From Henriciella sp. (lineage in GTDB: Bacteria > Pseudomonadota > Alphaproteobacteria > Caulobacterales > Hyphomonadaceae), in assembly GCF_029936995.1 (NCBI RefSeq), contig NZ_JAPYRE010000002.1:496001-560000 (forward strand): a stretch of 64,000 nucleotides of DNA, written 5' to 3'. Positions within the stretch are counted from its first letter, which is position 1. Each line of letters begins with the position of its first letter. The position numbers were made by a program, and so were the translations under genes. The notes under the pieces are model-generated. The model saw only the letters and a list, made by a program, of their open reading frames with translations. It searched no databases and had not been told where the DNA came from. Shown in pieces: positions 55,675-64,000 of the stretch.

Positions 55675-56571
55675 ATGACAAGACGTATCGATATTGTTGA
55701 GGTCGGCCCGCGTGACGGGTTGCAGAACGATCCCGGCAATCTGACGACAGAGCAGAAACTTGAATTCATCGCCCGCCTGGAAGAGTGCGGCGTCAAGCGC
55801 ATGGAGTCCGGCAGTTTCGTTTCGCCAAAAGCGGTGCCGAAAATGGCGGATTCGGCGGAAGTCTTCATGGGGCTCGACCGCACAAGGCCGACACGTCACA
55901 TTGCGTTGGCCCTGAACGAAAAAGGCGTGCGCCGGGCGATTGATGCCAAAGCCGACGAGATCAATTTCGTGCTGGTGGCCGGGGAAGGATTTGGCCGCAG
56001 GAACCAAGGCATGAGCCCCGGCGAAAGCGCAGACATGCTGGCCCAGTGTGCGCCGCTCATTCACGAAGCGGGTATCCCGCTCTCTGCGACAATATCGGTT
56101 GCTTTTGGCGACCCCTATGACGGTGAGGTCGACCCTGCCGTGGTCGCCAATCTCGCCGCCCGCGCCCAGCGCGCCGGAGTTGGTGAGCTGGCGCTTGGTG
56201 ACACGATCGGTGTGGCGTCCCCCTGGCAGGTCCGCGCGCTGACCGAACGGGTCGTCATGGAAGCCCCGGATGTCTTCTTGCGTATGCACTTCCACGACAC
56301 GCGCGGGGCTGCGCTTGCCAATGTGGCTGCTGCTATCGAGGAAGGCGTTGACGTCATAGATGCCAGCTGTGGCGGCATCGGCGGCTGCCCCTTCGCGCCC
56401 GCGGCCACAGGCAATGTCGCAACAGAAGATGTCGTATACATGCTGGAACGCTCGGGCTTCGATACGGGGCTCGATCTTTCCAGGCTCATCGAGACAGCCA
56501 AGTGGCTCGAAACGGTTCTCGGCCATGAGGTCAGCTCAAGCCTCAGCAAGGCAGGTGGCTTTCCGGCCTGA
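55675..56571 (+). CDS. mvaB: Hydroxymethylglutaryl-CoA lyase (298 aa)
   Basis: TIM-barrel lyase splitting HMG-CoA to acetoacetate and acetyl-CoA. VEVGPRDGLQNDPGNLTTEQ opens it, MHFHDTRGAALANVAAAIEE carries the metal histidines, and DASCGGIGGCPFAPAATGNV holds the catalytic cysteine loop (GGCPFAP). AGGAGAG precedes the ATG; it follows the crotonase gene in one operon. Confidence 0.93.
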   Translation: MTRRIDIVEVGPRDGLQNDPGNLTTEQKLEFIARLEECGVKRMESGSFVSPKAVPKMADSAEVFMGLDRTRPTRHIALALNEKGVRRAIDAKADEINFVLVAGEGFGRRNQGMSPGESADMLAQCAPLIHEAGIPLSATISVAFGDPYDGEVDPAVVANLAARAQRAGVGELALGDTIGVASPWQVRALTERVVMEAPDVFLRMHFHDTRGAALANVAAAIEEGVDVIDASCGGIGGCPFAPAATGNVATEDVVYMLERSGFDTGLDLSRLIETAKWLETVLGHEVSSSLSKAGGFPA

Positions 56572-56655
56572 GCGGCTCATGCCCCGGCGTCAGACTTGCC
56601 TGCCATGACCTGTCCCGCTCAAATCGGGGGCGGCACGGCAGATGGGAGGCAAGCC

Positions 56656-57450
56656 ATGAGGAAGCGTTTTGAACACAGGGTCGTCCTGATTACAGGCGCA
56701 GCAAAAGGAATTGGCCGGCAGGCGGCACTCAGCTTTGCCGCCGAAGGGGCAGAAATCGTCGCGACCGATATCGAAACCGAAGCTGGCGAAACCCTCGTTT
56801 CCGAAATCGAAGCGGCCGGCGGTACAGCGAAATTCCTGAAGCATGATGTGACGTCGGAGGAGAACTGGATCCGCGTTATCGACAGCGTCCGCCAGCGTCA
56901 GGGGCGCCTTGATGTGCTCATCAACAATGCAGGCATCGGCATGACGGGTCTTGCCCACGAGATGGAGTTCTCGCTCTGGCGTAAGATGATGTCGGTCAAT
57001 GTGGACGGGGTCTTTCTTGGAGTGAAGCATGCCCTGCCGCTGATGAAAGAGGCCGGGCAGGGCAATGTTATCAATGTCTCATCGGTTGCCGGGCTGCGTT
57101 CAACCGCCAATTTCTCCTGCTATTGCGCGACCAAGGCAGCTGTTCGCAGCTTCACCAAGTCCGTCGCGCTTGAATGCGCCGAGGCGAAAGACGGCATCCG
57201 CGTCAATTCCATCCATCCCGGTATCATCTCGACGGCAATCTGGGACACGCTGATCGGCACGGAGGAAGATGAGGCGAGTGAAATGCCGCGCGATGCGACG
57301 CTTGCGGGTATGACCGGGGAGGGCGTTCCGTTCGGGCGGACGGGCAGCATACAGGAGATCGTCAACGGGCTGCTTTTCCTTGCCTCCGACGAAAGTAGCT
57401 ACATGACCGGCGCGGAGCTCGTCCTGGATGGCGGGTTGACGGCAGGCTGA
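56656..57450 (+). CDS. Short-chain dehydrogenase/reductase (264 aa)
   Basis: VVLITGAAKGIGRQAALSFA (NAD binding), NNAGIGMTGLAHEM, NVSSVAGLRSTANFSCYCAT with Y-C-A-T-K, and a C-terminus with TGAELVLDGG: a classical SDR resembling 3-alpha/20-beta-hydroxysteroid and 3-hydroxyacyl dehydrogenases. GGGAGG precedes the ATG at 56656. Third gene of the acyl-CoA run. Confidence 0.9.
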   Translation: MRKRFEHRVVLITGAAKGIGRQAALSFAAEGAEIVATDIETEAGETLVSEIEAAGGTAKFLKHDVTSEENWIRVIDSVRQRQGRLDVLINNAGIGMTGLAHEMEFSLWRKMMSVNVDGVFLGVKHALPLMKEAGQGNVINVSSVAGLRSTANFSCYCATKAAVRSFTKSVALECAEAKDGIRVNSIHPGIISTAIWDTLIGTEEDEASEMPRDATLAGMTGEGVPFGRTGSIQEIVNGLLFLASDESSYMTGAELVLDGGLTAG

Positions 57451-57453
57451 CGG

Positions 57454-57894
57454 TCAGACCTCCGGGCGCCACCCTTCCGGCGCAAGCTCAAAGCCTGCAA
57501 AGTCGAAGCCCGGCGCGACGAAGCAGCTGACAAGTGTCCATGCGCCAAGGCTTTCAGCCGTCTGCCAGTGGCCTTTCGGTACAACATCGTGCGGGCGCTG
57601 GCCTGCGCGCAGGTCAGGGCCGAGCATCTTCGCCTCCGCGCCTTTGCCGTCGGGCGGGGAAAGCGTCAGTGAGAGCGGGCCGCCAGCATGCCAGGCCCAG
57701 ACCTCGTCAGCATCGACACGGTGCCAGGCGGAGAGTTCGTCAGCCTGAAGCAGGTAATAGATCGTCGTGCACGCGCCGCGGCCTTCGCCGGGGCTGCGAT
57801 ACATCTCCACGAAATGCCCACCCTCAGGGTGTGCGGACATACCCAGCAGGCGGATAATCTCGTTTGCGCCAAGGTCGCCGGAGATGGCCGGCAT
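57454..57894 (-). CDS. Cupin DUF985 family protein (146 aa)
   Basis: IIRLLGMSAHPEGGHFVEMY, IYYLLQADELSAWHRVDADE, VWAWHAGGPLSLTL and LVSCFVAPGFDFAGFELAPE give the cupin_5/DUF985 fold. The function is unknown. It follows gloB with a 3-base gap, so the two are probably co-transcribed. Confidence 0.88.
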   Translation of the reverse strand: MPAISGDLGANEIIRLLGMSAHPEGGHFVEMYRSPGEGRGACTTIYYLLQADELSAWHRVDADEVWAWHAGGPLSLTLSPPDGKGAEAKMLGPDLRAGQRPHDVVPKGHWQTAESLGAWTLVSCFVAPGFDFAGFELAPEGWRPEV

Positions 57895-57897
57895 CGC

Positions 57898-58659
57898 CTA
57901 GAATGTATCCTTGCGGTGGCGGATTTCCGCAAAAGTCGACACCGGGTCGCCGGGATGGCCCATTGCTTCCTGCATGGCCGGGTCATCGGCACGAAGGAAT
58001 GGATTGGCCTCCAGCTCGCGTGACATCTGCGTCGGGACAGTCCACTCCCCGTTCTGGCGGCGTGCCTTCACTTCATCGGCATAGGCGGTGAGTTTCGAAT
58101 TATCCGGATCGACGCTGAGCGCAAACTCCGCATTCTTCGCTGTGTATTCATGTGCGCAATAGATGGTGGTCTCCGGCGGCAGTGCCTTCAGCCGGGAAAG
58201 GCTCTCCCACATCATCTTCGCATCGCCCTCGAACACCTTGCCACAGCCAAGCGCAAACAGGGCATCGCCCACGAAAGCGGTCTGGGCCTCGGGCACATGA
58301 AAGGCAATGTGGCCCAGCGTGTGGCCCGGTACGTCGAGGACATGCACACCAAGATTGCCGATTTTGAACGTGTCGCCGCCGCCAAGCTGTTCATCAATAC
58401 CGGGAATTTTTCCGGCTTCGCCGACTGGCCCGCGGATCTTGCAGCCGGTGGCTTCCTTGATCTTCAGGTTGCCGCCGGCATGGTCGGGATGCCAGTGCGT
58501 GTTCCAGATTTCGTCGATGGTCCAGCCAAGCGCTTCGGCTTCGGCCAGATACTTTTCACCATCGGGCGTATCGATTGCCACGGTCGTGCCCGTTTCGCGG
58601 TCGCGGACGAGAAAACCGTAATTATCATTCAGGCAGGGGAATTGGTGTATGTCGAGCAT
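57898..58659 (-). CDS. gloB: Hydroxyacylglutathione hydrolase, glyoxalase II (253 aa)
   Basis: Metal motif NTHWHPDHAGGNLKIKE (HxHxDH), DVPGHTLGHIAFHV, FVGDALFALGCGKVFEGDAK and YCAHEYTAKNAEFALSVDPD are the canonical GloB blocks, followed by the C-terminal glutathione-site helices. It hydrolyses S-lactoylglutathione from methylglyoxal. The preferred start is 58659 (MLDIHQFPCLNDNYGF). Confidence 0.95.
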   Translation of the reverse strand: MLDIHQFPCLNDNYGFLVRDRETGTTVAIDTPDGEKYLAEAEALGWTIDEIWNTHWHPDHAGGNLKIKEATGCKIRGPVGEAGKIPGIDEQLGGGDTFKIGNLGVHVLDVPGHTLGHIAFHVPEAQTAFVGDALFALGCGKVFEGDAKMMWESLSRLKALPPETTIYCAHEYTAKNAEFALSVDPDNSKLTAYADEVKARRQNGEWTVPTQMSRELEANPFLRADDPAMQEAMGHPGDPVSTFAEIRHRKDTF

Positions 58660-58704
58660 GCCCCTATTTAACGCTAAGAAGGCGTGGTGAAACAAGGGTT
58701 ATTG

Positions 58705-59538
58705 ATGAGACTTGCCGCAAGCGATCTCGAAGACTTCTATGCCAGCCGCCTTGGCAAGGCGGTGGATTTCCTCCTGATGAAACGCATGGGAGATCTGTGG
58801 GGCGACTGCAAGAACCTCAACGTGCTCGGCATGGGCTATGCGCGCCCGCTGCTGCTCGGTTATGCCGGAACGGCTAAGGCCTGTATCGCGACAACGCCGC
58901 ATCTGGGCAGGGAGACGGCATGGTCTGCGACAGAGCGCGGAATCTCCGCCTGTCTTGCAGCCGAAGACAGGCTTCCCTTCGCTGACGGTGCGTTCGAGCG
59001 GATCATCCTGCTCCATGCCATCGAGGAGGCTGACAGTCCCCGCGCCGTGCTGCGCGAAGCCTGGCGCCTCCTGGCTCCGGAGGGGCGGATGCTCGTTGCC
59101 GTGGCGAACCGCAAGGGGCTCTGGTCCCTGTTCGAGAATACGCCCTTCGGTCATGGCCGGCCATGGACGCGCCGCCAGCTCATCGCCTATCTGAACGACC
59201 ACCTCTTCCAGGTCACGGCGAGTACGACGGCCGTTCACCTGCCGCCCGTGAAATGGGGACCGCTTGCTGCGGGCGCGGAAGGCTGGGAACGTGTCGGCGA
59301 GCTTCTGACGCCGGGTTTCGGCGGCGTGGTCATGGTCGAAGCGGTCAAGAGGCTGTATGCCAGACCGGGAGGTGGCGCGCCTGCCACGGTGAGCGATGTC
59401 GTGCCGGGGCGCAAAGGAGTGGCACCACTGCCTAGAAAAGAGGCAGAGGTGGAAAGCGTTGAAACACATCGTAATTCGCGCGTTGACCGTTCAGAAAGCG
59501 CGCGCTTTCATCAACATGTTGCAGATTTGGAGGCTTAG
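58705..59538 (+). CDS. Class I SAM-dependent methyltransferase (277 aa)
   Basis: Rossmann-type methyltransferase with NVLGMGYARPLLLGYA as an atypical motif I, then AAEDRLPFADGAFERIILLH, EAWRLLAPEGRMLVAVANRK. Methylated substrate unknown. AAGGG lies before the ATG at 58705, chosen over a GTG at 58684. Divergent from gloB, a pairing common in Alphaproteobacteria. It ends 5 bases before glnK. Confidence 0.82.
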   Translation: MRLAASDLEDFYASRLGKAVDFLLMKRMGDLWGDCKNLNVLGMGYARPLLLGYAGTAKACIATTPHLGRETAWSATERGISACLAAEDRLPFADGAFERIILLHAIEEADSPRAVLREAWRLLAPEGRMLVAVANRKGLWSLFENTPFGHGRPWTRRQLIAYLNDHLFQVTASTTAVHLPPVKWGPLAAGAEGWERVGELLTPGFGGVVMVEAVKRLYARPGGGAPATVSDVVPGRKGVAPLPRKEAEVESVETHRNSRVDRSESARFHQHVADLEA

Positions 59539-59543
59539 GGGCC

Positions 59544-59888
59544 ATGAAACTCATTACCGCCATTTTCAAGCCAAGCCGGCTTGATGCCGTTATCGATGCT
59601 CTCAGCGAGGCCGGTGTTGCCGGCCTGACCGTTTCAGAGGTGCGCGGCTATGGCCGCCAGCAGGGCAAGACGGAAGTCTATCGTGGCGCGGAATACGAGG
59701 TGCGCCTTCTTCCGAAGGTAAAAGTGGAGGTCGCTTGCGCCGCCGGTGACATCGACCGTCTGTCCGAGGCGATTATCGCGGCGGCCAATACGGGCACCAT
59801 CGGTGACGGCAAGATTTTCGTCTCGGGGCTGGATTCGGTCATCCGTATCCGCACGGGCGAGAAAGACGAGCAGGCGCTCGCCAACTAG
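59544..59888 (+). CDS. glnK: P-II nitrogen regulatory protein (114 aa)
   Basis: MKLITAIFKPSRLDAVIDAL opens a P-II protein. The T-loop carries tyrosine 51 (VYRGAEYEV), the uridylylation site, and GTGIGDGKIF-like NTGTIGDGKIFVSGLDSVIR is the B-loop/C-terminal signature with RTGE. It senses 2-oxoglutarate and ATP/ADP. No ammonium transporter gene follows, unlike the usual glnK-amtB pair, so glnK versus glnB is open. A terminator follows. Confidence 0.9.
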   Translation: MKLITAIFKPSRLDAVIDALSEAGVAGLTVSEVRGYGRQQGKTEVYRGAEYEVRLLPKVKVEVACAAGDIDRLSEAIIAAANTGTIGDGKIFVSGLDSVIRIRTGEKDEQALAN

Positions 59889-59918
59889 GCGTTTCGTCTC
59901 TCACGCATGATGCAGGAC

Positions 59919-59952
59919 AAGCCGGCTGGAGGTCAGGGCCAGCCGGCTTTTT
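59919..59952 (+). terminator. Rho-independent terminator after glnK
   Basis: AGCCGGCTGG and CCAGCCGGCT form a 10-bp perfect stem with a 9-base loop and five Ts. Confidence 0.9.
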
Positions 59953-59968
59953 CATGTCTTCAGGAATT

Positions 59969-60574
59969 TCAGGTCCGGCGCAGGTGCAGGATGACCTCGT
60001 CTGCGCCCCAGTTGAGGCGCGACAGTCCGTTCTTGCGGAACGCGCCGACCCTGTTGGCCTGCATCGGGGCCATGGCGACGGTTTCCAGCCCAAGCGCCCG
60101 GGTCAGGTCGATCATGTCGCGTGCCGTGGAAGGGTGTAGCGCGCCCTCGTCATGCCAGTCGCGGTGGCCTGGCATCCGTCCGGATGTGACAAGCGAGAAG
60201 CGCCGCTGCCAGAGGCCGAAATTGCGGAAGGAGACGATCATTTCCGGGGCAATCCGTGCCAGTTCCTCAAGCACGAAGACCGGGCGGCGCATCTGCTGGA
60301 TTGCCTTGGACAGGATGGCGACGTCGAAGCCATTGTCCGGAAAGACCCCAAGGTCGCTGTCAGCATCCCCCTGAATGACAGAAAGTCCGCGTGCAAGCGC
60401 GACACCGGCTTCTTCCGGAGACAGTTCCAGCCCCCGTGCATTGACCTGTTTCTCCTGCTTCAGGAGCGCAAGGAGGTCGCCATTGCCACAGCCCACATCG
60501 AGGACATTTGCGCCCTGCGGCACGCGGGTGACGATCGCCCGGTGGTCGGCCCGGATGGAGGTATCAAGCGCCAT
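59969..60574 (-). CDS. metW: Methionine biosynthesis protein MetW (201 aa)
   Basis: A small SAM-methyltransferase-like protein: VLDVGCGNGDLLALL (motif I), GLSVIQGDADSDLGVFPDNG, FDVAILSKAIQQMRRPVFVL and FRNFGLWQRRFSLVTSGRMP. MetW works with MetX in homoserine acetylation. Its ATG overlaps the metX stop as TGATG. Confidence 0.95.
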   Translation of the reverse strand: MALDTSIRADHRAIVTRVPQGANVLDVGCGNGDLLALLKQEKQVNARGLELSPEEAGVALARGLSVIQGDADSDLGVFPDNGFDVAILSKAIQQMRRPVFVLEELARIAPEMIVSFRNFGLWQRRFSLVTSGRMPGHRDWHDEGALHPSTARDMIDLTRALGLETVAMAPMQANRVGAFRKNGLSRLNWGADEVILHLRRT

Positions 60575-61710
60575 CAGATCCCCCGCTGGTCGGCATTGGC
60601 CGTGAGGAAGCCTTCAAGGGCGTCTTCATAGATCGGCTCTTCAAGGAGAAAAGCGTCATGGCCCTTGTCGGATTCGATCTCGAGATAGCTCACCTCTGCC
60701 CCGGCCGCTGCCAGCGCCCGCGTAATCTCGCGGCTGGCGACCGGCGGATAATGCCAGTCAGACGTAAACGAGAACAGGCAGAAGCGTACCGGCGTGCCCT
60801 TGAAGGCGTCTGCCAGACGTCCGTCATAGCGCGAGGCAAGGTCGAAATAGTCCATCGCACGGGTGACATAAAGATACGAGTTGGCATCGAACCGGTCGAC
60901 GAAGGAGTGGCCCTGATAGCGCAGGTATGACTCGACCTGGAAGTCAGCATCAAAGCTGAAGCTCGCCTGGTCCCGGTCCTGCAGTCCGCGATCGAACTTC
61001 CGTTTCAGCGCGCTTTCCGAGACATAGGTGATGTGCGCCGCCATGCGTGCAATGGCGAGCCCCCGTCCGGGGCGCTTCCCCTCGGCCAGGTAATGGCCGT
61101 CACACCATTCTGAGTCGGCCATGATGGCCTGCCGGCCAACTTCGTAGAACGCGATGTTCTGTGCTGAATGACGGGCTGCGGTTGCGATGGGAACAGCTGT
61201 ATAGACCTTTTCCGGCACTTGCACGGCCCATTCAAGCGCCTGCATCCCGCCCATCGATCCGCCCATGACAGAAAACAGGCTGTCAATCCCGAGTGCATCG
61301 ACGAATGCGCGTTGCGCGCGAACCATGTCGCCGATGGTGATGACCGGAAAGCGCGTGCCCCATGGCTTGCCGTCCGGCCCCGGTGAGGCTGGCCCTGTCG
61401 TGCCCATGCAGCCGCCAAGCACATTGGTGGCGATGACATGGTAGCGGTTGGTGTCGATCGGCTTGCCCGGCCCGATCATGCGCGGCCACCAGGCCGGTCG
61501 TCCGGTGACGACATTTTCCGACCCTGCAAACTGGTCACCTGTCAGCGCGTGACAGATCAGGATGGCATTGGTCCTGTCGGCATTCAGCTCGCCCCAGGTC
61601 TCATAGGCGATCTGCACGGTTTCGAGCCGCTCACCGCAATCGAGCGGCAGCGGGTCGGGGAGCGTCAGGTGCCTCACCTCGCTCAGGGGAGTGCGTCCAC
61701 TATCTGGCAT
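60574..61710 (-). CDS. metX: Homoserine O-acetyltransferase (378 aa)
   Basis: Alpha/beta hydrolase-fold acyltransferase. The nucleophile elbow [20 protein letters not shown], the acid ([10 protein letters not shown]) and base ([13 protein letters not shown]) are clear, and [20 protein letters not shown] is the MetX signature. The open frame reaches 62802 but that upstream part is antisense to a real hydrolase gene; the first supported start is the ATG at 61710 ([14 protein letters not shown]). Coupled to metW. Confidence 0.95.
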   Translation of the reverse strand: MPDSGRTPLSEVRHLTLPDPLPLDCGERLETVQIAYETWGELNADRTNAILICHALTGDQFAGSENVVTGRPAWWPRMIGPGKPIDTNRYHVIATNVLGGCMGTTGPASPGPDGKPWGTRFPVITIGDMVRAQRAFVDALGIDSLFSVMGGSMGGMQALEWAVQVPEKVYTAVPIATAARHSAQNIAFYEVGRQAIMADSEWCDGHYLAEGKRPGRGLAIARMAAHITYVSESALKRKFDRGLQDRDQASFSFDADFQVESYLRYQGHSFVDRFDANSYLYVTRAMDYFDLASRYDGRLADAFKGTPVRFCLFSFTSDWHYPPVASREITRALAAAGAEVSYLEIESDKGHDAFLLEEPIYEDALEGFLTANADQRGI

Positions 61711-61742
61711 CGCGCCTGACGTGTCCGGACTGAACAGAGAAG

Positions 61743-61764
61743 TCAAGCAGTCACAAATGCTTGA
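61743..61764. promoter_or_regulatory. Inverted repeat in the metX leader
   Basis: TCAAGCA and TGCTTGA are perfect 7-base arms around eight bases, 32 bases upstream of the metX start. It could be a regulator site or leader hairpin. No SAM-II or other SAM riboswitch motif was found in this leader. Confidence 0.4.
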
Positions 61765-61842
61765 AGGAAATCTGAGGAACGTCCCGGCCTGTCTGTTCAT
61801 TCCATTTCTCAGAACAATCAGCTGACAGGAAGGACATGAAAT

Positions 61843-62664
61843 ATGCCGTATATCAAAGGCGCTAATGACACCGAAATTTATGTGAAGGATTGGGGCGATG
61901 GGCGCCCGATTGTCCTCATCCATGGCTGGCCGCTGAATGCGGACAGCTGGGAATATCAGGCCGTAAAGCTGGCTGAAGAAGGCTTTCGCGTCGTCTCCTA
62001 TGACCGCCGCGGTTTCGGGCGTTCGGCTCAGCCCTGGGGCGGCTATGACTATGACACGATGTCCGATGACCTTGCCGCCGTCATCAGTTCGCTTGGGCTG
62101 AAGGACGCGACGATTGCCGGTTTCTCGATGGCAGGGGGCGAAGTGTCGAAATACATGTCCCGCCATGATGGCAAGAACGTCAAGAAGGCTGCGCTGATCT
62201 CCTCGATCGCGCCGTATATGCTCCAGACTGATGACAATCCCGATGGCGCGCCGGGGGATGTCTTCGAGGGCATCAAGGACGGCCTGCGCAAGGACCGGCA
62301 GGATTTCCTGCGGAACTTTTTCAACGATTTCTATGGACAGGGCACGGATGCAGGCGGCGTCTCGCAGGCACAGCTCGACTGGACCTGGGGCATGGCGATG
62401 CTGGCCAGCCCGAAGGCGACGCTCGACTGTGTCGATGCCTTTGGCAGGACCGATCTTCGCCCGGACATGGAGGCGTTCGATGTGCCGACACTTGTCATCC
62501 ACGGCACCGGAGATCAGACCGTCCCAATTGATCCGACGGCGCGCAAGGCGGCCGAACTGATCAAGGATGCAACGCTGAAAGAGTATGAAGGCGCACCGCA
62601 CGGGCTGACGGCAACGCACGCCGACAAGCTGACAGGAGACCTTCTGGAGCTCCTGAAAGCATAA
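61843..62664 (+). CDS. Alpha/beta hydrolase, chloroperoxidase-like (273 aa)
   Basis: [60 protein letters not shown] (nucleophile S in G-F-S-M-A-G) and [20 protein letters not shown] are the classical non-haem chloroperoxidase/esterase pattern. Real substrate probably an ester or peracid. AAGGA lies before the ATG. Divergent from metX. Confidence 0.9.
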   Translation: MPYIKGANDTEIYVKDWGDGRPIVLIHGWPLNADSWEYQAVKLAEEGFRVVSYDRRGFGRSAQPWGGYDYDTMSDDLAAVISSLGLKDATIAGFSMAGGEVSKYMSRHDGKNVKKAALISSIAPYMLQTDDNPDGAPGDVFEGIKDGLRKDRQDFLRNFFNDFYGQGTDAGGVSQAQLDWTWGMAMLASPKATLDCVDAFGRTDLRPDMEAFDVPTLVIHGTGDQTVPIDPTARKAAELIKDATLKEYEGAPHGLTATHADKLTGDLLELLKA

Positions 62665-62761
62665 TTCCCTGAAGAGCTGTACGGCCCGGCATTCACAGGC
62701 GGTCTCTTGATTTTCGTGCGATCCTTGGCCACGAGGATCAGCCAGACAAGGAGCCAAGTGA

Positions 62762-63844
62762 ATGACCGGGCCGAAGCCGCTTTCAAATATCCTCGAAATC
62801 ACGCCCTATAAGGGTGGTCAGAAACTCGACCATGGCTGGAAGCTGTCGTCGAATGAAAACCCGCTGGGCTGTAGCGAAGCCGCGCGTGAGGCGCTGATAA
62901 AGGCTGCCCAGCATCCGGAAATCTATCCGGACGGGTCCGCCTTTGCCGTGCGTCAGGCCATCGGCAAGAAGTACGGGATTGATCCGGACAGGATCGTCTG
63001 TGGTGCCGGGTCCGACGAGATTTTCCAGCTGCTCGGCCGGGCCTATCTACAGCCGGGCGATGAGATCATCCAGTCCCAGCACGGATTCCTCGTCTACAAG
63101 CTCGTCGCCCAGCAGGCCGGGGCTGCCTGTATCAAGGCTCCCGAAAAAGAGCTGACGGCAGATGTCGATGCGATCCTGGACCGGGTCACCGACAAGACGA
63201 AAATCGTCTTCCTCGCCAACCCGAACAATCCGACCGGCACCTATATCCCGTATGACGAGGTCAAGCGCCTGCACAAGGGGCTGCGGGACGACATCCTGCT
63301 GGTGCTCGACGGGGCCTATGCCGAATATGTCCGCCAGAACGACTATGCCGCCGGCATGGAAATGGCCGGGGAAGAGCCGAACGTACTCGTCACCCGTACA
63401 TTCTCGAAAATTCACGGGCTTGCCGGCCTGCGTCTCGGCTGGGCTTACGGGCCTGAAAGCGTGATCGACGCGATCCACCGCGTGCGCGGCCCGTTCAACG
63501 TCACATCTGTGGCCCAGGCGGCTGCGATTGCGGCGCTGGATGATGACGAATTCGTCGCGGAATCGGCAGATCACAACAATTCCGAGCTGGACCGGATGAC
63601 GCCCGCGCTCGAGGAAATGGGCTTCAAGGTCTATCCCAGCGTCTGTAACTTCCTGCTGATCGAGTTCTCTGATCGCGATGGTCAGCGCGCGGAGGATGCC
63701 GACGCGTTCCTGCGTTCGCGCGGGATCGTGATCCGCGACATGGTCGCTTACGGCCTGCCGAACTGCATGCGTCTGACGATTGGCACCAGACAGGCGAATG
63801 ACGAAGTCCTGCAGGCTTTCAAAGACTTCGCAAAGGCAGGCTGA
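62762..63844 (+). CDS. hisC: Histidinol-phosphate aminotransferase (360 aa)
   Basis: PLP aminotransferase: [20 protein letters not shown] at the start, [34 protein letters not shown] and [20 protein letters not shown] with the Schiff-base lysine (FSKIHGLAG). In Alphaproteobacteria this enzyme, next to tyrC, often serves both histidine and aromatic amino-acid synthesis. AAGGAG precedes the ATG. Confidence 0.95.
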   Translation: MTGPKPLSNILEITPYKGGQKLDHGWKLSSNENPLGCSEAAREALIKAAQHPEIYPDGSAFAVRQAIGKKYGIDPDRIVCGAGSDEIFQLLGRAYLQPGDEIIQSQHGFLVYKLVAQQAGAACIKAPEKELTADVDAILDRVTDKTKIVFLANPNNPTGTYIPYDEVKRLHKGLRDDILLVLDGAYAEYVRQNDYAAGMEMAGEEPNVLVTRTFSKIHGLAGLRLGWAYGPESVIDAIHRVRGPFNVTSVAQAAAIAALDDDEFVAESADHNNSELDRMTPALEEMGFKVYPSVCNFLLIEFSDRDGQRAEDADAFLRSRGIVIRDMVAYGLPNCMRLTIGTRQANDEVLQAFKDFAKAG

Positions 63845-63847
63845 TCC

Positions 63848-64000
63848 ATGGCCGGGCCAGCGTTTGAAAAAATCGCCATCATGGGCGCTGGCCTCATCGG
63901 CTCATCCATTGCGCATGCCGCACGTGAAGCTGGCGCGGCACGTCACGTGGTCCTCTATGACAGCAGTGAGGATGTCCGTACCCGTGCAGCCGGCCTGGGC
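63848..64000 (+). CDS. tyrC: Prephenate/arogenate dehydrogenase, N-terminal part, cut by window edge
   Basis: The visible 51 residues, MAGPAFEKIAIMGAGLIGSS and on to YDSSEDVRTR, form the NAD-binding G-x-G-x-x-G unit of the TyrA/TyrC family. It starts 3 bases after the hisC stop, the common hisC-tyrC order. The rest is beyond the window. Confidence 0.85.
   Translation, partial: MAGPAFEKIAIMGAGLIGSSIAHAAREAGAARHVVLYDSSEDVRTRAAGLG

Noticed and set aside
61776-61801. GGAAC-N17-CATT as a stress promoter for the alpha/beta hydrolase
   Set aside because: The -10 has a mismatch at a conserved position; too weak to list beside the two exact matches.
61711-62802. Extension of the metX frame to a 742-residue protein
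   Set aside because: The upstream part is antisense to a clear alpha/beta hydrolase gene, has no homology and would cross the divergent promoter region; metX homology begins at 61710.

Overview
The window is dense, GC-rich bacterial chromosome with about 67 protein genes, one tRNA, one TPP riboswitch and one good structured-RNA candidate. It looks alphaproteobacterial, most likely from the stalked or budding Hyphomonadaceae/Maricaulales group. That placement is inferred from a full-length PodJ-type polarity factor with a CtrA box upstream, a ccmABCD-ccmG block next to acnA and a YciB/IspZ-type septation protein, a PhaR/PhaB pair, the alphaproteobacterial Lig/Exo/Lhr DNA-repair set, and promoters matching the EcfG general stress sigma factor. 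No IS element, prophage block or CRISPR array is visible.

Layout. 1-4004 (minus): MerR regulator, two acyl-CoA dehydrogenases and a thiolase cut by the left edge, with two LiuR-type palindromes; this reads as a fatty-acid or branched-chain acyl-CoA regulon. 4229-7789: podJ. 8610-15549: ATP-dependent DNA ligase, MBL exonuclease and Lhr-Core helicase, interrupted by a divergent serine hydrolase. 15546-20271: acyl-CoA synthetase, TesB thioesterase, ABC-F ATPase. 20359-28722: small membrane, regulatory and hydrolase genes, including an HTH/membrane-protein pair with its own twin operators and an EF-hand protein with a striking acidic repeat. 28824-33611: hotdog-like protein, TPP riboswitch plus thiC, an AT-rich SEC-C gene that looks imported, slyX, and a secreted tail-collar protein. 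33612-34448: an 837-base non-coding island packed with inverted repeats. 34449-37770: VOC protein, stress-type envelope genes, a 6S-like RNA and an EamA transporter. 37808-46772: flippase, septation protein, NUDIX, MarR, ccmABCD-ccmG and acnA. 46886-57450: PHB regulator and reductase, secreted nuclease, tRNA-Arg, kynureninase with a possible formamidase, a lactonase-like lipoprotein, hisI with a CoA-transferase, and an enoyl-CoA hydratase/HMG-CoA lyase/SDR set. 57454-64000: cupin, gloB, methyltransferase-glnK, metXW, an alpha/beta hydrolase, hisC and the start of tyrC.

The most unusual signal is a small hairpin-forming repeat family. Two tandem copies of a 57-base unit sit in frame inside the Lhr-Core helicase, between the Walker A motif and the next helicase block. 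A third copy lies in the repeat island at 34.3 kb, and a decayed copy appears to be translated inside the neighbouring VOC gene. This resembles the protein-inserting palindromic elements known from Rickettsia. Other points of interest are the split ligase/exonuclease/helicase cluster without its usual phosphoesterase in view, a 55-base perfect palindrome, GGAAC/CGTT stress promoters, and a MarR regulator ending in a lysine tail.
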